A stretch of DNA of 64,000 bases. Source: Solwaraspora sp. WMMA2056 (GTDB lineage: Bacteria; Actinomycetota; Actinomycetes; Mycobacteriales; Micromonosporaceae). The stretch's first letter is position 1; each line of letters starts with the position of its first letter. Location of the stretch: contig NZ_CP128360.1 in assembly GCF_030345095.1 (NCBI RefSeq), positions 4,650,001-4,714,000 of the forward strand. The letters run 5' to 3'. Both the position numbers and the translations under genes were made by a program. Below the pieces are notes generated by a model that was not told the origin of the DNA, did not search any database, and worked only from the letters and a program-made list of their open reading frames with translations. Shown piece after piece: positions 24,485-32,175 of the stretch.

Positions 24485-26124
24485 CCCGCACCCACCGCGA
24501 CCTGCTCCGCCGCCACGAAGATCTCCCGCCCCCGCGACACCGTCCGCAGACACCTCGGCAACGGCGTCGGATCCGCCGGACCCCACACCGCCGGATCGTC
24601 CGCCAGCACCACCGGCAACCCCTGCGGCGACACCCCCGCCGGAGCCGACCACACCGCGAACGTCGCCGCCGCACCCAACGCCAACACCCCCTCCCGGGAC
24701 GCGTCCACCACCCCCGGCGGCAACGCCCGCCACCCACCCCGGGTATGCGCCGCGAACGCCGACCGCACCGCCAACCGCGACGCCGGATTGAAATGCGCCG
24801 CCGCCGCCCGCACCGCACCCCACGGATCCAGCGGCGTCACCGGCGAATCCGACCCGAACGCCAACGGCACCCCCACCCCGTGCAGCACCGCGAACGGATT
24901 CGACGCCAACGCCCGCTCCACCCCCAACCGGGCCGCGTACATCTGCCCGTCACCACCCCACAACCGGTCGAACGCCGGCTGCACACTCGCCACCACCCCG
25001 AACTCCACGAACGCCGCCACCACCCGCCGATCCGGCAACTCCACATGCTCCACCCGGTGCCGACCCGCCCGCAGCCGCTCCACGCCGACCTGACGCGCCG
25101 CCGCCGCGAACCCGTCCGCCACCACCGACAACGCCGCGTCACCGATCGCGTGGAACCCACCCTGCACCCCCGACCGGACGCACTCCACCAGATGCGCCGC
25201 CACCTGATCCGCCGTCAGGAAACACCGGCCACAACCGTCCCGGTCCACATACGGCCGCGACACGTACGCCGTACCCGAACCGAACGCACCATCGACGAAC
25301 AGATCACCCCCCGCACCCACCGCACCCAGCTCCCGCGCCCGCGCCACCCCCATCAACTCGCCCCAGTAGCCGTACACCTCCGGCAGCCCGTCCCCCGACA
25401 TCGCCAACACACCGGCGAAATCCGCCTCCGACGAGATCACCGGACCACCACACTCGTGCACCGCCGCGATCCCCGCCCGCGCCGCCGACTCCAACGCCGC
25501 CCGCTGCGCGCCCGCCCGCTGCACCGCACCCAACGCACCGAACGCCACCGCCCGCACCGCATGATGCGCATCCGCCCGCACCCAACCCGACACCCCGCCC
25601 GCCGCCAGCACGTCCGCCTCGGTCGTCGGCGCCGTCGGCACCGCCGCCAGCAGCGCCTGCGACACCAACGCCGAATGCATCGACGCCTGCGACAGATACA
25701 CCCGCCGACCACCAGCCGCACTCGACAACTGCCCCGCGTCCGGCGGCACCGCCCGCTCCCACGTCGACTCGTCCCAGCCGTGCCCCAGCACCACCGCGTC
25801 ACCCGGCAGCCCCGCCGCGAACCCCGCCACCCGGTCCAGCAGCTCCTGCGGCGACCGCACCGCCGACAGGTCCAGCCCGCCCGACACCAGACCGGTGTCC
25901 GTCACATGCACATGGGCGTCCACGAACGCCGGCGTCACCACCGCCCGGTCCAGCTCCACCACCACATCGGCCCGGGGCGCGTCCGCATCCACCCCCAGCC
26001 AGGCGATCCGGCCGTCGCGCACCAGCAACGCCGTCGCCCCCGGCTGCGCCGGACAGTACAACCGGCCACCCCGGTACAGCACCGCAGGCAGATCGGCACC
26101 GGACACCATCGCAGGATTCGTCAT
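24481..26124 (-). CDS. amidohydrolase family protein (YtcJ-like)
   Basis: Metal-dependent hydrolase of 547 residues with the YtcJ-type composite barrel. DAHVHV (about 69-74) is the first metal-binding HxH. Later strands carry HECGGP, GGFHAIGDAAL (about 300), HRVEHVELPD and AFGSDSPVTPLDP with the final Asp. It sits between kdd (five-base gap) and kamD (four-base overlap), so it is made with the lysine enzymes, though lysine fermentation as known has no such step. It might hydrolyse an amide, a lactam or an N-acylated lysine-like compound to feed the pathway; that is inference. Confidence 0.85.
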   Translation of the reverse strand: MTNPAMVSGADLPAVLYRGGRLYCPAQPGATALLVRDGRIAWLGVDADAPRADVVVELDRAVVTPAFVDAHVHVTDTGLVSGGLDLSAVRSPQELLDRVAGFAAGLPGDAVVLGHGWDESTWERAVPPDAGQLSSAAGGRRVYLSQASMHSALVSQALLAAVPTAPTTEADVLAAGGVSGWVRADAHHAVRAVAFGALGAVQRAGAQRAALESAARAGIAAVHECGGPVISSEADFAGVLAMSGDGLPEVYGYWGELMGVARARELGAVGAGGDLFVDGAFGSGTAYVSRPYVDRDGCGRCFLTADQVAAHLVECVRSGVQGGFHAIGDAALSVVADGFAAAARQVGVERLRAGRHRVEHVELPDRRVVAAFVEFGVVASVQPAFDRLWGGDGQMYAARLGVERALASNPFAVLHGVGVPLAFGSDSPVTPLDPWGAVRAAAAHFNPASRLAVRSAFAAHTRGGWRALPPGVVDASREGVLALGAAATFAVWSAPAGVSPQGLPVVLADDPAVWGPADPTPLPRCLRTVSRGREIFVAAEQVAVGAG

Positions 26125-26129
26125 GACGA

Positions 26130-27179
26130 TCAGTCTGCCGCCAGCCGGGCCTCGAACAACGCCCGAACCCCCGGCTCGGCACGCAGCAGCCCCACCGCGA
26201 ACTCCGCATGACCCGGCACGAACCCGTTACCGACCAGCATCGTCACATCCGCTGCCAGCCCCTCGGCACCCAACGCCGCCGCCGCGAAGCTCGTCGCCAT
26301 CGAGAAGAACACCACCGTCCCACCATCGGCGGTCGCCAGCACCGCCCCGTGCTCACAACCGGGGACGTCGACACAGACCACCGTCACATCGGCCCCGCCG
26401 CCCAGAACCTCGCGCACGGCGGCCGACACCGCCACCGGATCCCGCGCGTCCGCCACCACCACCGCCGACGCCAGACCGGTCGCCGCCAGCCGGTCACGCT
26501 CCGCCCCGGTCGGCACCACCCCGACCGTACGGGCGGCACCCGCCCGCCGCGCCGCCGCCACCGCCAGGCAGCCACTCTTGCCCGCCGCCCCCAGCACCGC
26601 CACCGACAGCCCCGCGCGTGGGTCCGCCGGCACCTGCCGGCGGACCACCCGGTCGGTCAACGCCGGCGCACCACACACGTCGAACACCGCCAACGCCAAC
26701 CGGTCCGGCAGATCAGCCGGCAGCGGAGCCACCACGGTACGGCCGAACAGGATCGCGTGGCCCGTACACGGCACCTGCTCCCCGGTACCGTCCCAACCCG
26801 CCAGCCCGTCGGTGACCACCAACGGCGTCAACGTCAACGAGACCAGGCTGGCCACCCGCTGCCCCACCCGCACACCGGCGCTCGACCGGGGACCGACCGC
26901 GTCGACCGTGCCGATCAGCATCCCACCGGAGCCGGTCACCGGGTTGTGCATCTTCCCCCGCCGCGCGATGATCCCCGCGACCTCGGCACGCACCGCCGCG
27001 CCGTCACCGCCGTGCGCCTCGCGCAGTTGGCGGAAGCTCGCCGCGTCGAGGTTGAGCCGCTCCACCCGGATCCGGATCTCGTCGTCGGCGATCCGGGGAT
27101 CGGTGTCCAACCGCCAGGCCGCCTGCGGCAACGCGCCGACCGGCTCGCGTACCCGATGCAGACCGACCGGCGACGACAC
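26130..27179 (-). CDS. kdd: L-erythro-3,5-diaminohexanoate dehydrogenase
   Basis: NAD-dependent oxidative deaminase of 349 residues that converts 3,5-diaminohexanoate to 3-keto-5-aminohexanoate. It has a zinc-alcohol-dehydrogenase-like layout: an N-terminal GroES part (NPVTGSGGMLIGTVDAVG, about 85-102) and a Rossmann part with VAVLGAAGKSGCLAVAAARR (about 185-205). DVPGCEHGAV and TVVFFSMATSFAAAALGAEG are distinctive Kdd blocks. GTG 27179 has GGGAGGG upstream and excludes an in-frame leader that covers the divergent kamA start. It is the first gene of the operon that runs through mutL. Confidence 0.92.
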   Translation of the reverse strand: MSSPVGLHRVREPVGALPQAAWRLDTDPRIADDEIRIRVERLNLDAASFRQLREAHGGDGAAVRAEVAGIIARRGKMHNPVTGSGGMLIGTVDAVGPRSSAGVRVGQRVASLVSLTLTPLVVTDGLAGWDGTGEQVPCTGHAILFGRTVVAPLPADLPDRLALAVFDVCGAPALTDRVVRRQVPADPRAGLSVAVLGAAGKSGCLAVAAARRAGAARTVGVVPTGAERDRLAATGLASAVVVADARDPVAVSAAVREVLGGGADVTVVCVDVPGCEHGAVLATADGGTVVFFSMATSFAAAALGAEGLAADVTMLVGNGFVPGHAEFAVGLLRAEPGVRALFEARLAAD

Positions 27180-27225
27180 CGCACCCTCCCTCGCAGCAGA
27201 CCCGCCTGCCGTCAAGAACCTCAAC

Positions 27226-27271
27226 CTGGACCTGACAAGACGGGAAGTCTTCCGGCAGAATAGTGGTCCAG
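27226..27271. promoter_or_regulatory. nested inverted repeats in the kamA/kdd divergent promoter
   Basis: An outer repeat CTGGACC (27226-27232) with GGTCCAG (27265-27271) encloses an inner one AAGAC-N5-GTCTT (27237-27251). It lies in the 138-bp gap between the divergent starts of kdd (27179) and kamA (27318). A single regulator, possibly of the Lrp/AsnC type, could control both transcripts from here. Confidence 0.45.
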
Positions 27272-27317
27272 CGAAAAGATATCCAGATGCCTTCGAGGTC
27301 GGCCCGCAGGAGCACAC

Positions 27318-28700
27318 ATGCCGCAACCCATCTCGGCCGCGACCACCTCGGCCACCCCGCACCAGCCGTACGCCTACCGCCGACGCCCCCTCGTCGAACC
27401 CGACTGGACCCGGCTGCCCGGATGGCGGCACGTCACGACCGACGAGTGGCACTCCGCCCAGTGGCAGCGGGCCCACTGCGTCAAGACCGTCGCCCAGCTA
27501 CGCGCCGTCCTCGACGACCTGGCCGACGACAGCTTCTACGCCGACCTCGCCGCCGACCAGACCGGCAACGCCACGATGTCGATGCTCATCACCCCACAGA
27601 TGATCAACACGATGGTCCCCGACCGGACCCCCGACACCGACTCGCTGCGCGCCGACCCCGTCCGCCGCTACATGCTCCCGCTGGCCAGCGACCGCCGCAC
27701 CGACTGGCCGTCCCACCCGTACGCCAGCCGCGACTCGCTGCACGAACACGACATGTGGGTCGCCGAGGGCCTCACCCACCGCTACCCCACCAAGGTCCTC
27801 GCCGAACTCCTCGCCACCTGCCCGCAGTACTGCGGGCACTGCACCCGGATGGACCTCGTCGGCAACTCCACCCCCACCGTCGACAAACTCCGGCTCACCC
27901 TGCGGCCCGCCGCCCGCTACCAGGCCCAACTCGACTACCTGCGTACCCACCCGCAGGTACGCGACGTCGTCGTGTCCGGCGGCGACGTGGCGAACCTGCC
28001 CTGGCGACACCTCGAGAGCTACCTGCAGGGCCTGCTCGACATCGACACCGTCCGCGACATCCGGCTGGCCACCAAGGCGTTGATGGGGCTACCACAGCAC
28101 TGGCTGCAACCCGACGTCGTGGCCGGCCTGGAACGGGTCGCCCGGACCGCGGCCAGCCGCGGCGTCAATCTGGCCATCCACACCCACGTCAACCATGCCC
28201 AGTCGCTCACCCCACTGGTCGCCCGCGCCGCGCAGACCGCCCTCGACGTCGGCATCCGCGACGTCCGCAACCAGGGTGTGCTGATGCGCGGTGTCAACGC
28301 CGACCCCGACTCCCTGCTCGACCTCTGCTTCGGGTTGCAGGGCGAAGCCGGCATCCTGCCCTACTACTTCTACCTGTGCGACATGATCCCCAACGCCGAA
28401 CACTGGCGGGTCCCGGTCGCCGCCGCCCAGCAACTGCAGCACGACATCATGGGCTACCTGCCCGGCTATGCCACCCCGCGGATCGTCTGCGACGTCCCCC
28501 TCGTCGGCAAACGGTGGGTGCACATGCACACCGAGTACGACCGGGAACACGGCATCTCCTACTGGACGAAGAACTACCGCACGTCGCTCGACGGCGACAC
28601 CGACGACGCCCTCGACCGCCGCTACCCCTATTACGACCCGATCGACACGCTGCCGGAGTCCGGCCAGCGGTGGTGGCGCCGGCAGCGGAACCAGGCCTGA
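27318..28700 (+). CDS. kamA: lysine 2,3-aminomutase family radical SAM enzyme
   Basis: Radical SAM, PLP-dependent aminomutase of 460 residues. The [4Fe-4S] motif is C168-x3-C172-x2-C175 (CPQYCGHC). Conserved LAM blocks follow: VVVSGGDVANLP, RLATKALMGLP, HTHVNHAQSLT, NQGVLMRGVN and PYYFYLCDMIP. K398 in DVPLVGKRW is in the place of the PLP lysine, but the usual PGGGGK is altered and the Arg inside the cluster motif (CRHC) is Gly. It would make L-beta-lysine, the substrate of KamDE; the changes leave room for another substrate. AGGAG precedes ATG 27318. Confidence 0.88.
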   Translation: MPQPISAATTSATPHQPYAYRRRPLVEPDWTRLPGWRHVTTDEWHSAQWQRAHCVKTVAQLRAVLDDLADDSFYADLAADQTGNATMSMLITPQMINTMVPDRTPDTDSLRADPVRRYMLPLASDRRTDWPSHPYASRDSLHEHDMWVAEGLTHRYPTKVLAELLATCPQYCGHCTRMDLVGNSTPTVDKLRLTLRPAARYQAQLDYLRTHPQVRDVVVSGGDVANLPWRHLESYLQGLLDIDTVRDIRLATKALMGLPQHWLQPDVVAGLERVARTAASRGVNLAIHTHVNHAQSLTPLVARAAQTALDVGIRDVRNQGVLMRGVNADPDSLLDLCFGLQGEAGILPYYFYLCDMIPNAEHWRVPVAAAQQLQHDIMGYLPGYATPRIVCDVPLVGKRWVHMHTEYDREHGISYWTKNYRTSLDGDTDDALDRRYPYYDPIDTLPESGQRWWRRQRNQA

Positions 28701-28725
28701 GACCGCCGGACGAAGGCCTGGCACG

Positions 28726-28768
28726 GAATCGGCCGGGCGGCCCCGTCACGGGGCCGCCCGGCCGATTC
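28726..28768 (+). terminator. kamA terminator
   Basis: A perfect 20-bp GC-rich stem (28726-28745 with 28749-28768) and a three-base loop, 25 bases after the kamA stop. It also lies just past the stop of the convergent csbD gene (28786), so it may act in both directions. Confidence 0.85.
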
Positions 28769-28785
28769 GATATCGACGCGCCTAC

Positions 28786-28980
28786 TCAGGCACCGAACGC
28801 GTCCTTCACGTTGCGCCCAGCGTCCTTGGCGTGCTCGCCGGCCTGCTTGGTGCGCGCCTTACTCGCCTCCGCCGCACCTTCGGCCCGCATCTGCTCGTTG
28901 TCCGTGGCCGCGCCGTAGCGCTCCTTCGCCTGTCCCTTGAGCTCCTCGGCCTTGTTGCGCGCCTTGTCGGTCATGCTCAT
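28786..28980 (-). CDS. CsbD family stress protein
   Basis: Small hydrophilic protein of 64 residues rich in Lys, Glu, Ala and Gln, with no Cys or Trp. DKARNKAEELKGQAKERYG (about 4-22) is the CsbD signature, followed by a second helical repeat (EASKARTKQAGEHAKDAGRN). CsbD-like proteins are general-stress proteins of unknown activity. ATG 28980 follows GAAGGAG by about eight bases; an in-frame GTG three codons upstream is less suitable. The gene is monocistronic. Confidence 0.9.
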   Translation of the reverse strand: MSMTDKARNKAEELKGQAKERYGAATDNEQMRAEGAAEASKARTKQAGEHAKDAGRNVKDAFGA

Positions 28981-29037
28981 GGTGGTCACTCCTTCAGGTG
29001 CATCGGGTCGGCCGGTACTCCGCCTGTGCTTCCTGAG

Positions 29038-29062
29038 TTCCCCCGCTCAGTGCTGCCCAAAC
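29038..29062 (-). promoter_or_regulatory. possible SigB-like promoter of csbD
   Basis: On the minus strand GTTT (29062-29059) and GGGGAA (29043-29038) are about 15 bases apart, near the stress sigma factor SigB pattern GTTT-N14-16-GGGTAT. The -10 half matches only in part. The start of transcription would be about 50 bases from the csbD start codon. Confidence 0.28.
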
Positions 29063-29071
29063 GAGTGTCGT

Positions 29072-29097
29072 GAGGGTGTGCCGGTTGGCACGCCCTC
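29072..29097 (-). terminator. hairpin downstream of the Lrp/AsnC gene
   Basis: GAGGGTGTGCC (29072-29082) pairs with GGCACGCCCTC (29087-29097), one G-U type mismatch, with a four-base loop. It is about 75 bases after the Lrp/AsnC stop at 29175 on the minus strand. Confidence 0.5.
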
Positions 29098-29102
29098 TAA
29101 GG

Positions 29103-29114
29103 CATCCTAGGATG
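29103..29114. promoter_or_regulatory. 12-bp perfect palindrome
   Basis: CATCCTAGGATG lies in an AT-richer patch between the Lrp/AsnC stop and the hairpin. It may be a repressor site for csbD, although it is about 120 bases upstream of that gene. Confidence 0.3.
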
Positions 29115-29174
29115 ATAGGTTGTTGGGGATCGGCACAGTGACCGCCGGCCCGATGCCGGATGCGTACCTGCCGG

Positions 29175-29618
29175 TCAGGTCAGCCGGGGCGGACGGGCCT
29201 CGTACGGCGTGGACAGCACCACGGTGGTCCGGGTCGTCACGTTGGCCGCGGTCCGGATCTCCTGCAGCAACCGTTCCAGCTCCGCCGGGCTACCCACCCG
29301 CACCAGCAGCAGGTAGAAGTCCTCCCCCGCCACCGAGTAGCACGAGTCGATCTCGGCCAGGTGCGACAACCGCTCCGGGGCGTCGTCAGGCTGCGACGGA
29401 TCGAGCGGCCGGATCGCCACGAACGCACTCAGCGGCAGACCCACCGCCTCGTAGGACACCCGCGCCGCGTACCCCTTGACGACGCCCCGCTGCTCCAGGC
29501 GCCGGACCCGCTGATGGACCGCCGACACCGACAGACCCACCCGCTCGGCGAGGTCGGTGTACGACACCCGGCCGTCAGTGGTCAACGCGGTGACAATGGC
29601 GCGATCGGTCTCCTCCAC
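29175..29618 (-). CDS. Lrp/AsnC family transcriptional regulator
   Basis: Feast-or-famine regulator of 147 residues. The winged helix-turn-helix (about 2-50: EETDRAIVTALTTDGRVSY, LSVSAVHQRVRRLEQRGVV) is followed by the RAM ligand-binding domain (about 65-140: LSAFVAIRPL, SVAGEDFYLLLVRV). It starts with GTG 29618; the next codons (gag gag) make a Shine-Dalgarno-like run inside the gene. Such proteins sense amino acids or their keto acids. It could control the nearby acyl-CoA dehydrogenase or the kam genes about 2 kb away; neither is shown. Confidence 0.92.
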   Translation of the reverse strand: MEETDRAIVTALTTDGRVSYTDLAERVGLSVSAVHQRVRRLEQRGVVKGYAARVSYEAVGLPLSAFVAIRPLDPSQPDDAPERLSHLAEIDSCYSVAGEDFYLLLVRVGSPAELERLLQEIRTAANVTTRTTVVLSTPYEARPPRLT

Positions 29619-29693
29619 GGCGGCAAACCTACCGCCGCCGCCCGGTGCGCGCGAGGCCGATACCCGCGTCGAGCGGACTCCCCCGCGCAGGTC

Positions 29694-30836
29694 TCAGTCC
29701 CGGGCGAGGGCGCGGGAGATCACCACCCGTTGGATCTGGTTCGTGCCCTCCACGATCTGCAGCACCTTCGCCTCCCGCAGATAGCGCTCCACCGGGTGGT
29801 CGCTGACGTAGCCGTACCCGCCGAGCACCTGGACCGCGTCGACCGTGACCCGCATCGCGACGTCCGTGGCGAACAGCTTCGCCTTCGCCGACTCGACCGC
29901 GTACGGTCGACCGGCGTCGCGCAACCGGGCGGCGGCCAGGGTCAACGCCCGCGCCGCCGACACCTGGGTCGCCATGTCGGCGAGCAGAAACCCGAGGCCC
30001 TGCAGATCGATGATGCGGCGACCGAACTGCTCCCGCTCACGGGCGTAGCCGACCGCGTGGTCCAGCGCCGCCTGGGCCAGGCCCACCGCACAGGCCGCGA
30101 TCCCCAATCGGCCGCCCGCCAGCGCCGACATCGCCACCGTGAAGCCCTGGCCGGGCTCGCCCACCACCTGGTCGGTCGACACCCGGGCGTCGTCGAAGAC
30201 CAACTGCGCCACCGGCGACGAACGCAGGCCCATGGTCCGCTCCGCCGGCTGCGCGGCCATCCCCGGCGTACCGGCGGGAACCAGCAGGCAGGAGATCCCG
30301 CCCGCTCCCGGACCACCGGTCCGGCAGAAGACGTTGTAGAAGTCGGCCACCGCGGCGTGGGTGATCCACGCCTTCGTCCCGGACACCACGTAGTCGGCAC
30401 CGTCGCGGACCGCCCGGGTGGTCAACGCCGCCGCGTCCGAGCCGCCCTGCGGCTCGCTGAGGCAGTACGCACCGAGCAGGTCCCCGCCGAGCATCTCGGG
30501 CAACGCCTTGCGCTGGCGTTCGCTGCCGAACTCGGCGACCGGACCGCAGGACAGGGTGTGCACGCTCACCGCCTCGGCGACGGCCAGCCACCGGCTCGCC
30601 AGCACCTCCAGCACCTGCAGGTAGACCTCGTACGGCTGGCCACCGCCACCGTCGGCCTCGGCAAACGGCAGCCCCAGCAGGCCCGCGCGGCCCAAGGTCC
30701 GGAGCACCTCGCGGGGAAACTCGCCGCGCGACTCGAAGTCGTCTACCCGACCGGCCAGCTCCCGGTCGGCGATCTCGGTGGTCAACTCGATCAGGTCGTA
30801 CGCCTCCGGGGAGGGCAGGATCCGTTCGACGGTCAT
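29694..30836 (-). CDS. acyl-CoA dehydrogenase
   Basis: FAD-dependent acyl-CoA dehydrogenase of 380 residues, the usual length for the short/medium/branched-chain class. CLSEPQGGSDAAALTT (about 125-140) is the first signature and YVVSGTKAWITHAAVADFY follows. REREQFGRRIIDLQG and VDAVQVLGGYGYV lie in the C-terminal domain, and VEGTNQIQRV (about 360) carries the Glu that acts as base in many family members. ATG 30836 has AGGAG nine bases upstream. The substrate is undetermined. Next to kam genes, butyryl/crotonyl-CoA metabolism is possible but not shown. Confidence 0.94.
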   Translation of the reverse strand: MTVERILPSPEAYDLIELTTEIADRELAGRVDDFESRGEFPREVLRTLGRAGLLGLPFAEADGGGGQPYEVYLQVLEVLASRWLAVAEAVSVHTLSCGPVAEFGSERQRKALPEMLGGDLLGAYCLSEPQGGSDAAALTTRAVRDGADYVVSGTKAWITHAAVADFYNVFCRTGGPGAGGISCLLVPAGTPGMAAQPAERTMGLRSSPVAQLVFDDARVSTDQVVGEPGQGFTVAMSALAGGRLGIAACAVGLAQAALDHAVGYAREREQFGRRIIDLQGLGFLLADMATQVSAARALTLAAARLRDAGRPYAVESAKAKLFATDVAMRVTVDAVQVLGGYGYVSDHPVERYLREAKVLQIVEGTNQIQRVVISRALARD

Positions 30837-30917
30837 CTCAGGGCGCTCCTGGGTGGTGAGCGGGTCCGACGCCGACCACGGTGGTGGTCGGCGGTGCCGC
30901 GACGACACCCTGCAAGC

Positions 30918-32063
30918 TTAACGTTCGTTTGGTAGCGGGACGGACGAGTGCAGACCGAGCGCGGTCGCCACCAGCGGCCGGGTCCACGCCACGTCGGTCA
31001 ACAGCCCGGTATGGTCGACGAACTGGTCCACCCCGCCCAGCGCCGGCAGCGCACGCAGCCGGGCGTCGCCGATCGCCGCGCGCAACGCCCGGACGAACCG
31101 ACCGGCGTCGAGCACCAGGAACGGCCGGTCGTGGAACGGACGTACGGTCGGCTCCACCGGGTCGGCCAGCCCCAGGGCGTTGGTCCGCGCCGCCAGCAAC
31201 TCGTACGCCCGGCACAGCTGCCCGGTACGGACCTGCCAGCTGTCCGTCGTCGCCGCCACCGACAACACCCCCGCCAGGCCATCGACGTCGGGCAGGCGGG
31301 CGAACGCCGTGCCCAACCATTTGCCGTACGGCGGATAGCGCTGGCCGACCAGCAACGCCAGCCGCATCAGGTCACGGATCAACCGGGCGGCCACCACCGC
31401 GCCGCCGATCTCGTCGCCCACCTCACCGCACCGACCGACGAACGGCTCCTCGCCGGCGACCCGCGACCAGCCGGCCGCCAGGACGTAACGCCACACGTCG
31501 TCCGGGTACCAGGCCAACCGGTCCCGTCGGGCACACAGCCCACCGCCGCCACGGTCACCGCCCGATGCCGACGGCCCCACCGGCAGCCCGTCGTGAAACA
31601 CGTCCCCGCCGGTGAACTCCGCCAGCCGCTGGGTCGGGACCGCGAGCCAGTCCAGCAGCGCCACCCCGGACAGTGGGTCGAAGCCCAGTGCCCGTCGGCA
31701 CCAGTCGCCGATCCGGGTCACCGTCACCCCGTGCCGGGTCCCGTTCAGCGTCGGCACCCCGAGGCTGCGGGACGCGTCCGGGGTGAACCGGGTCGGAAAG
31801 CCCAGGTAGGTCTCCGGCAGGGCGGCACCGACCTCGTCGCGCACCCGGTCGACCAGGTCGGGGCCGGCGTCGTGCAGGAGGATCTGCAGCCGTGGACCCC
31901 AGTCGTGGTCGCGGGACCGGACCGTGTCGAATCCGAACAGCTCCGAACCGTTGTCGACGCGCGCCGCGGCGTAGCTCAGCCCCGGAAACCGGGTGGTGAG
32001 CACCGGTTCCACCACGTCGTGGTGGAACCGCCGGCTCAGCTCCAGACCAGGCAGGAAGCTCAT
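30918..32063 (-). CDS. DUF4037 domain protein
   Basis: Protein of 381 residues with a nucleotidyltransferase-like N-terminal block: FLPGLELSRRFHHDVVEP (about 3-20), then NGSELFGFDTVRSRDHDWG (about 38-56). The latter is a GS...D.D pattern with D46, D52 and D54. The C-terminal part is helical (RLIRDLMRLALLVGQRYPPYGKWLG). Family members are unstudied but are often annotated as putative nucleotidyltransferases. It lies just upstream of the acyl-CoA dehydrogenase on the same strand (81-bp gap), so the two may be co-transcribed, though no functional link is evident. Confidence 0.85.
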   Translation of the reverse strand: MSFLPGLELSRRFHHDVVEPVLTTRFPGLSYAAARVDNGSELFGFDTVRSRDHDWGPRLQILLHDAGPDLVDRVRDEVGAALPETYLGFPTRFTPDASRSLGVPTLNGTRHGVTVTRIGDWCRRALGFDPLSGVALLDWLAVPTQRLAEFTGGDVFHDGLPVGPSASGGDRGGGGLCARRDRLAWYPDDVWRYVLAAGWSRVAGEEPFVGRCGEVGDEIGGAVVAARLIRDLMRLALLVGQRYPPYGKWLGTAFARLPDVDGLAGVLSVAATTDSWQVRTGQLCRAYELLAARTNALGLADPVEPTVRPFHDRPFLVLDAGRFVRALRAAIGDARLRALPALGGVDQFVDHTGLLTDVAWTRPLVATALGLHSSVPLPNER

Positions 32064-32175
32064 GTTCGCAGCCTGCCGTACCGGAGCCGGACGTGACCGG
32101 CCAACCGGTGGGTCCGGCCCGCATGGTGGGTGCGGGCGCTCAGCGGTGTCGGTGGCGTGTGCGAGGCTGGACCAC

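Noticed and set aside
24484-24823. In-frame N-terminal extension of KamD
   Set aside because: Gly-rich sequence inside the amidohydrolase gene; the GTGA overlap at 24481-24484 gives a natural start and family-typical length.
22721-25093. A 790-codon plus-strand open frame
   Set aside because: Antisense to kamD, kamE and the amidohydrolase; composition is Arg/Pro/His-rich with no domain, as expected opposite G-rich coding DNA.
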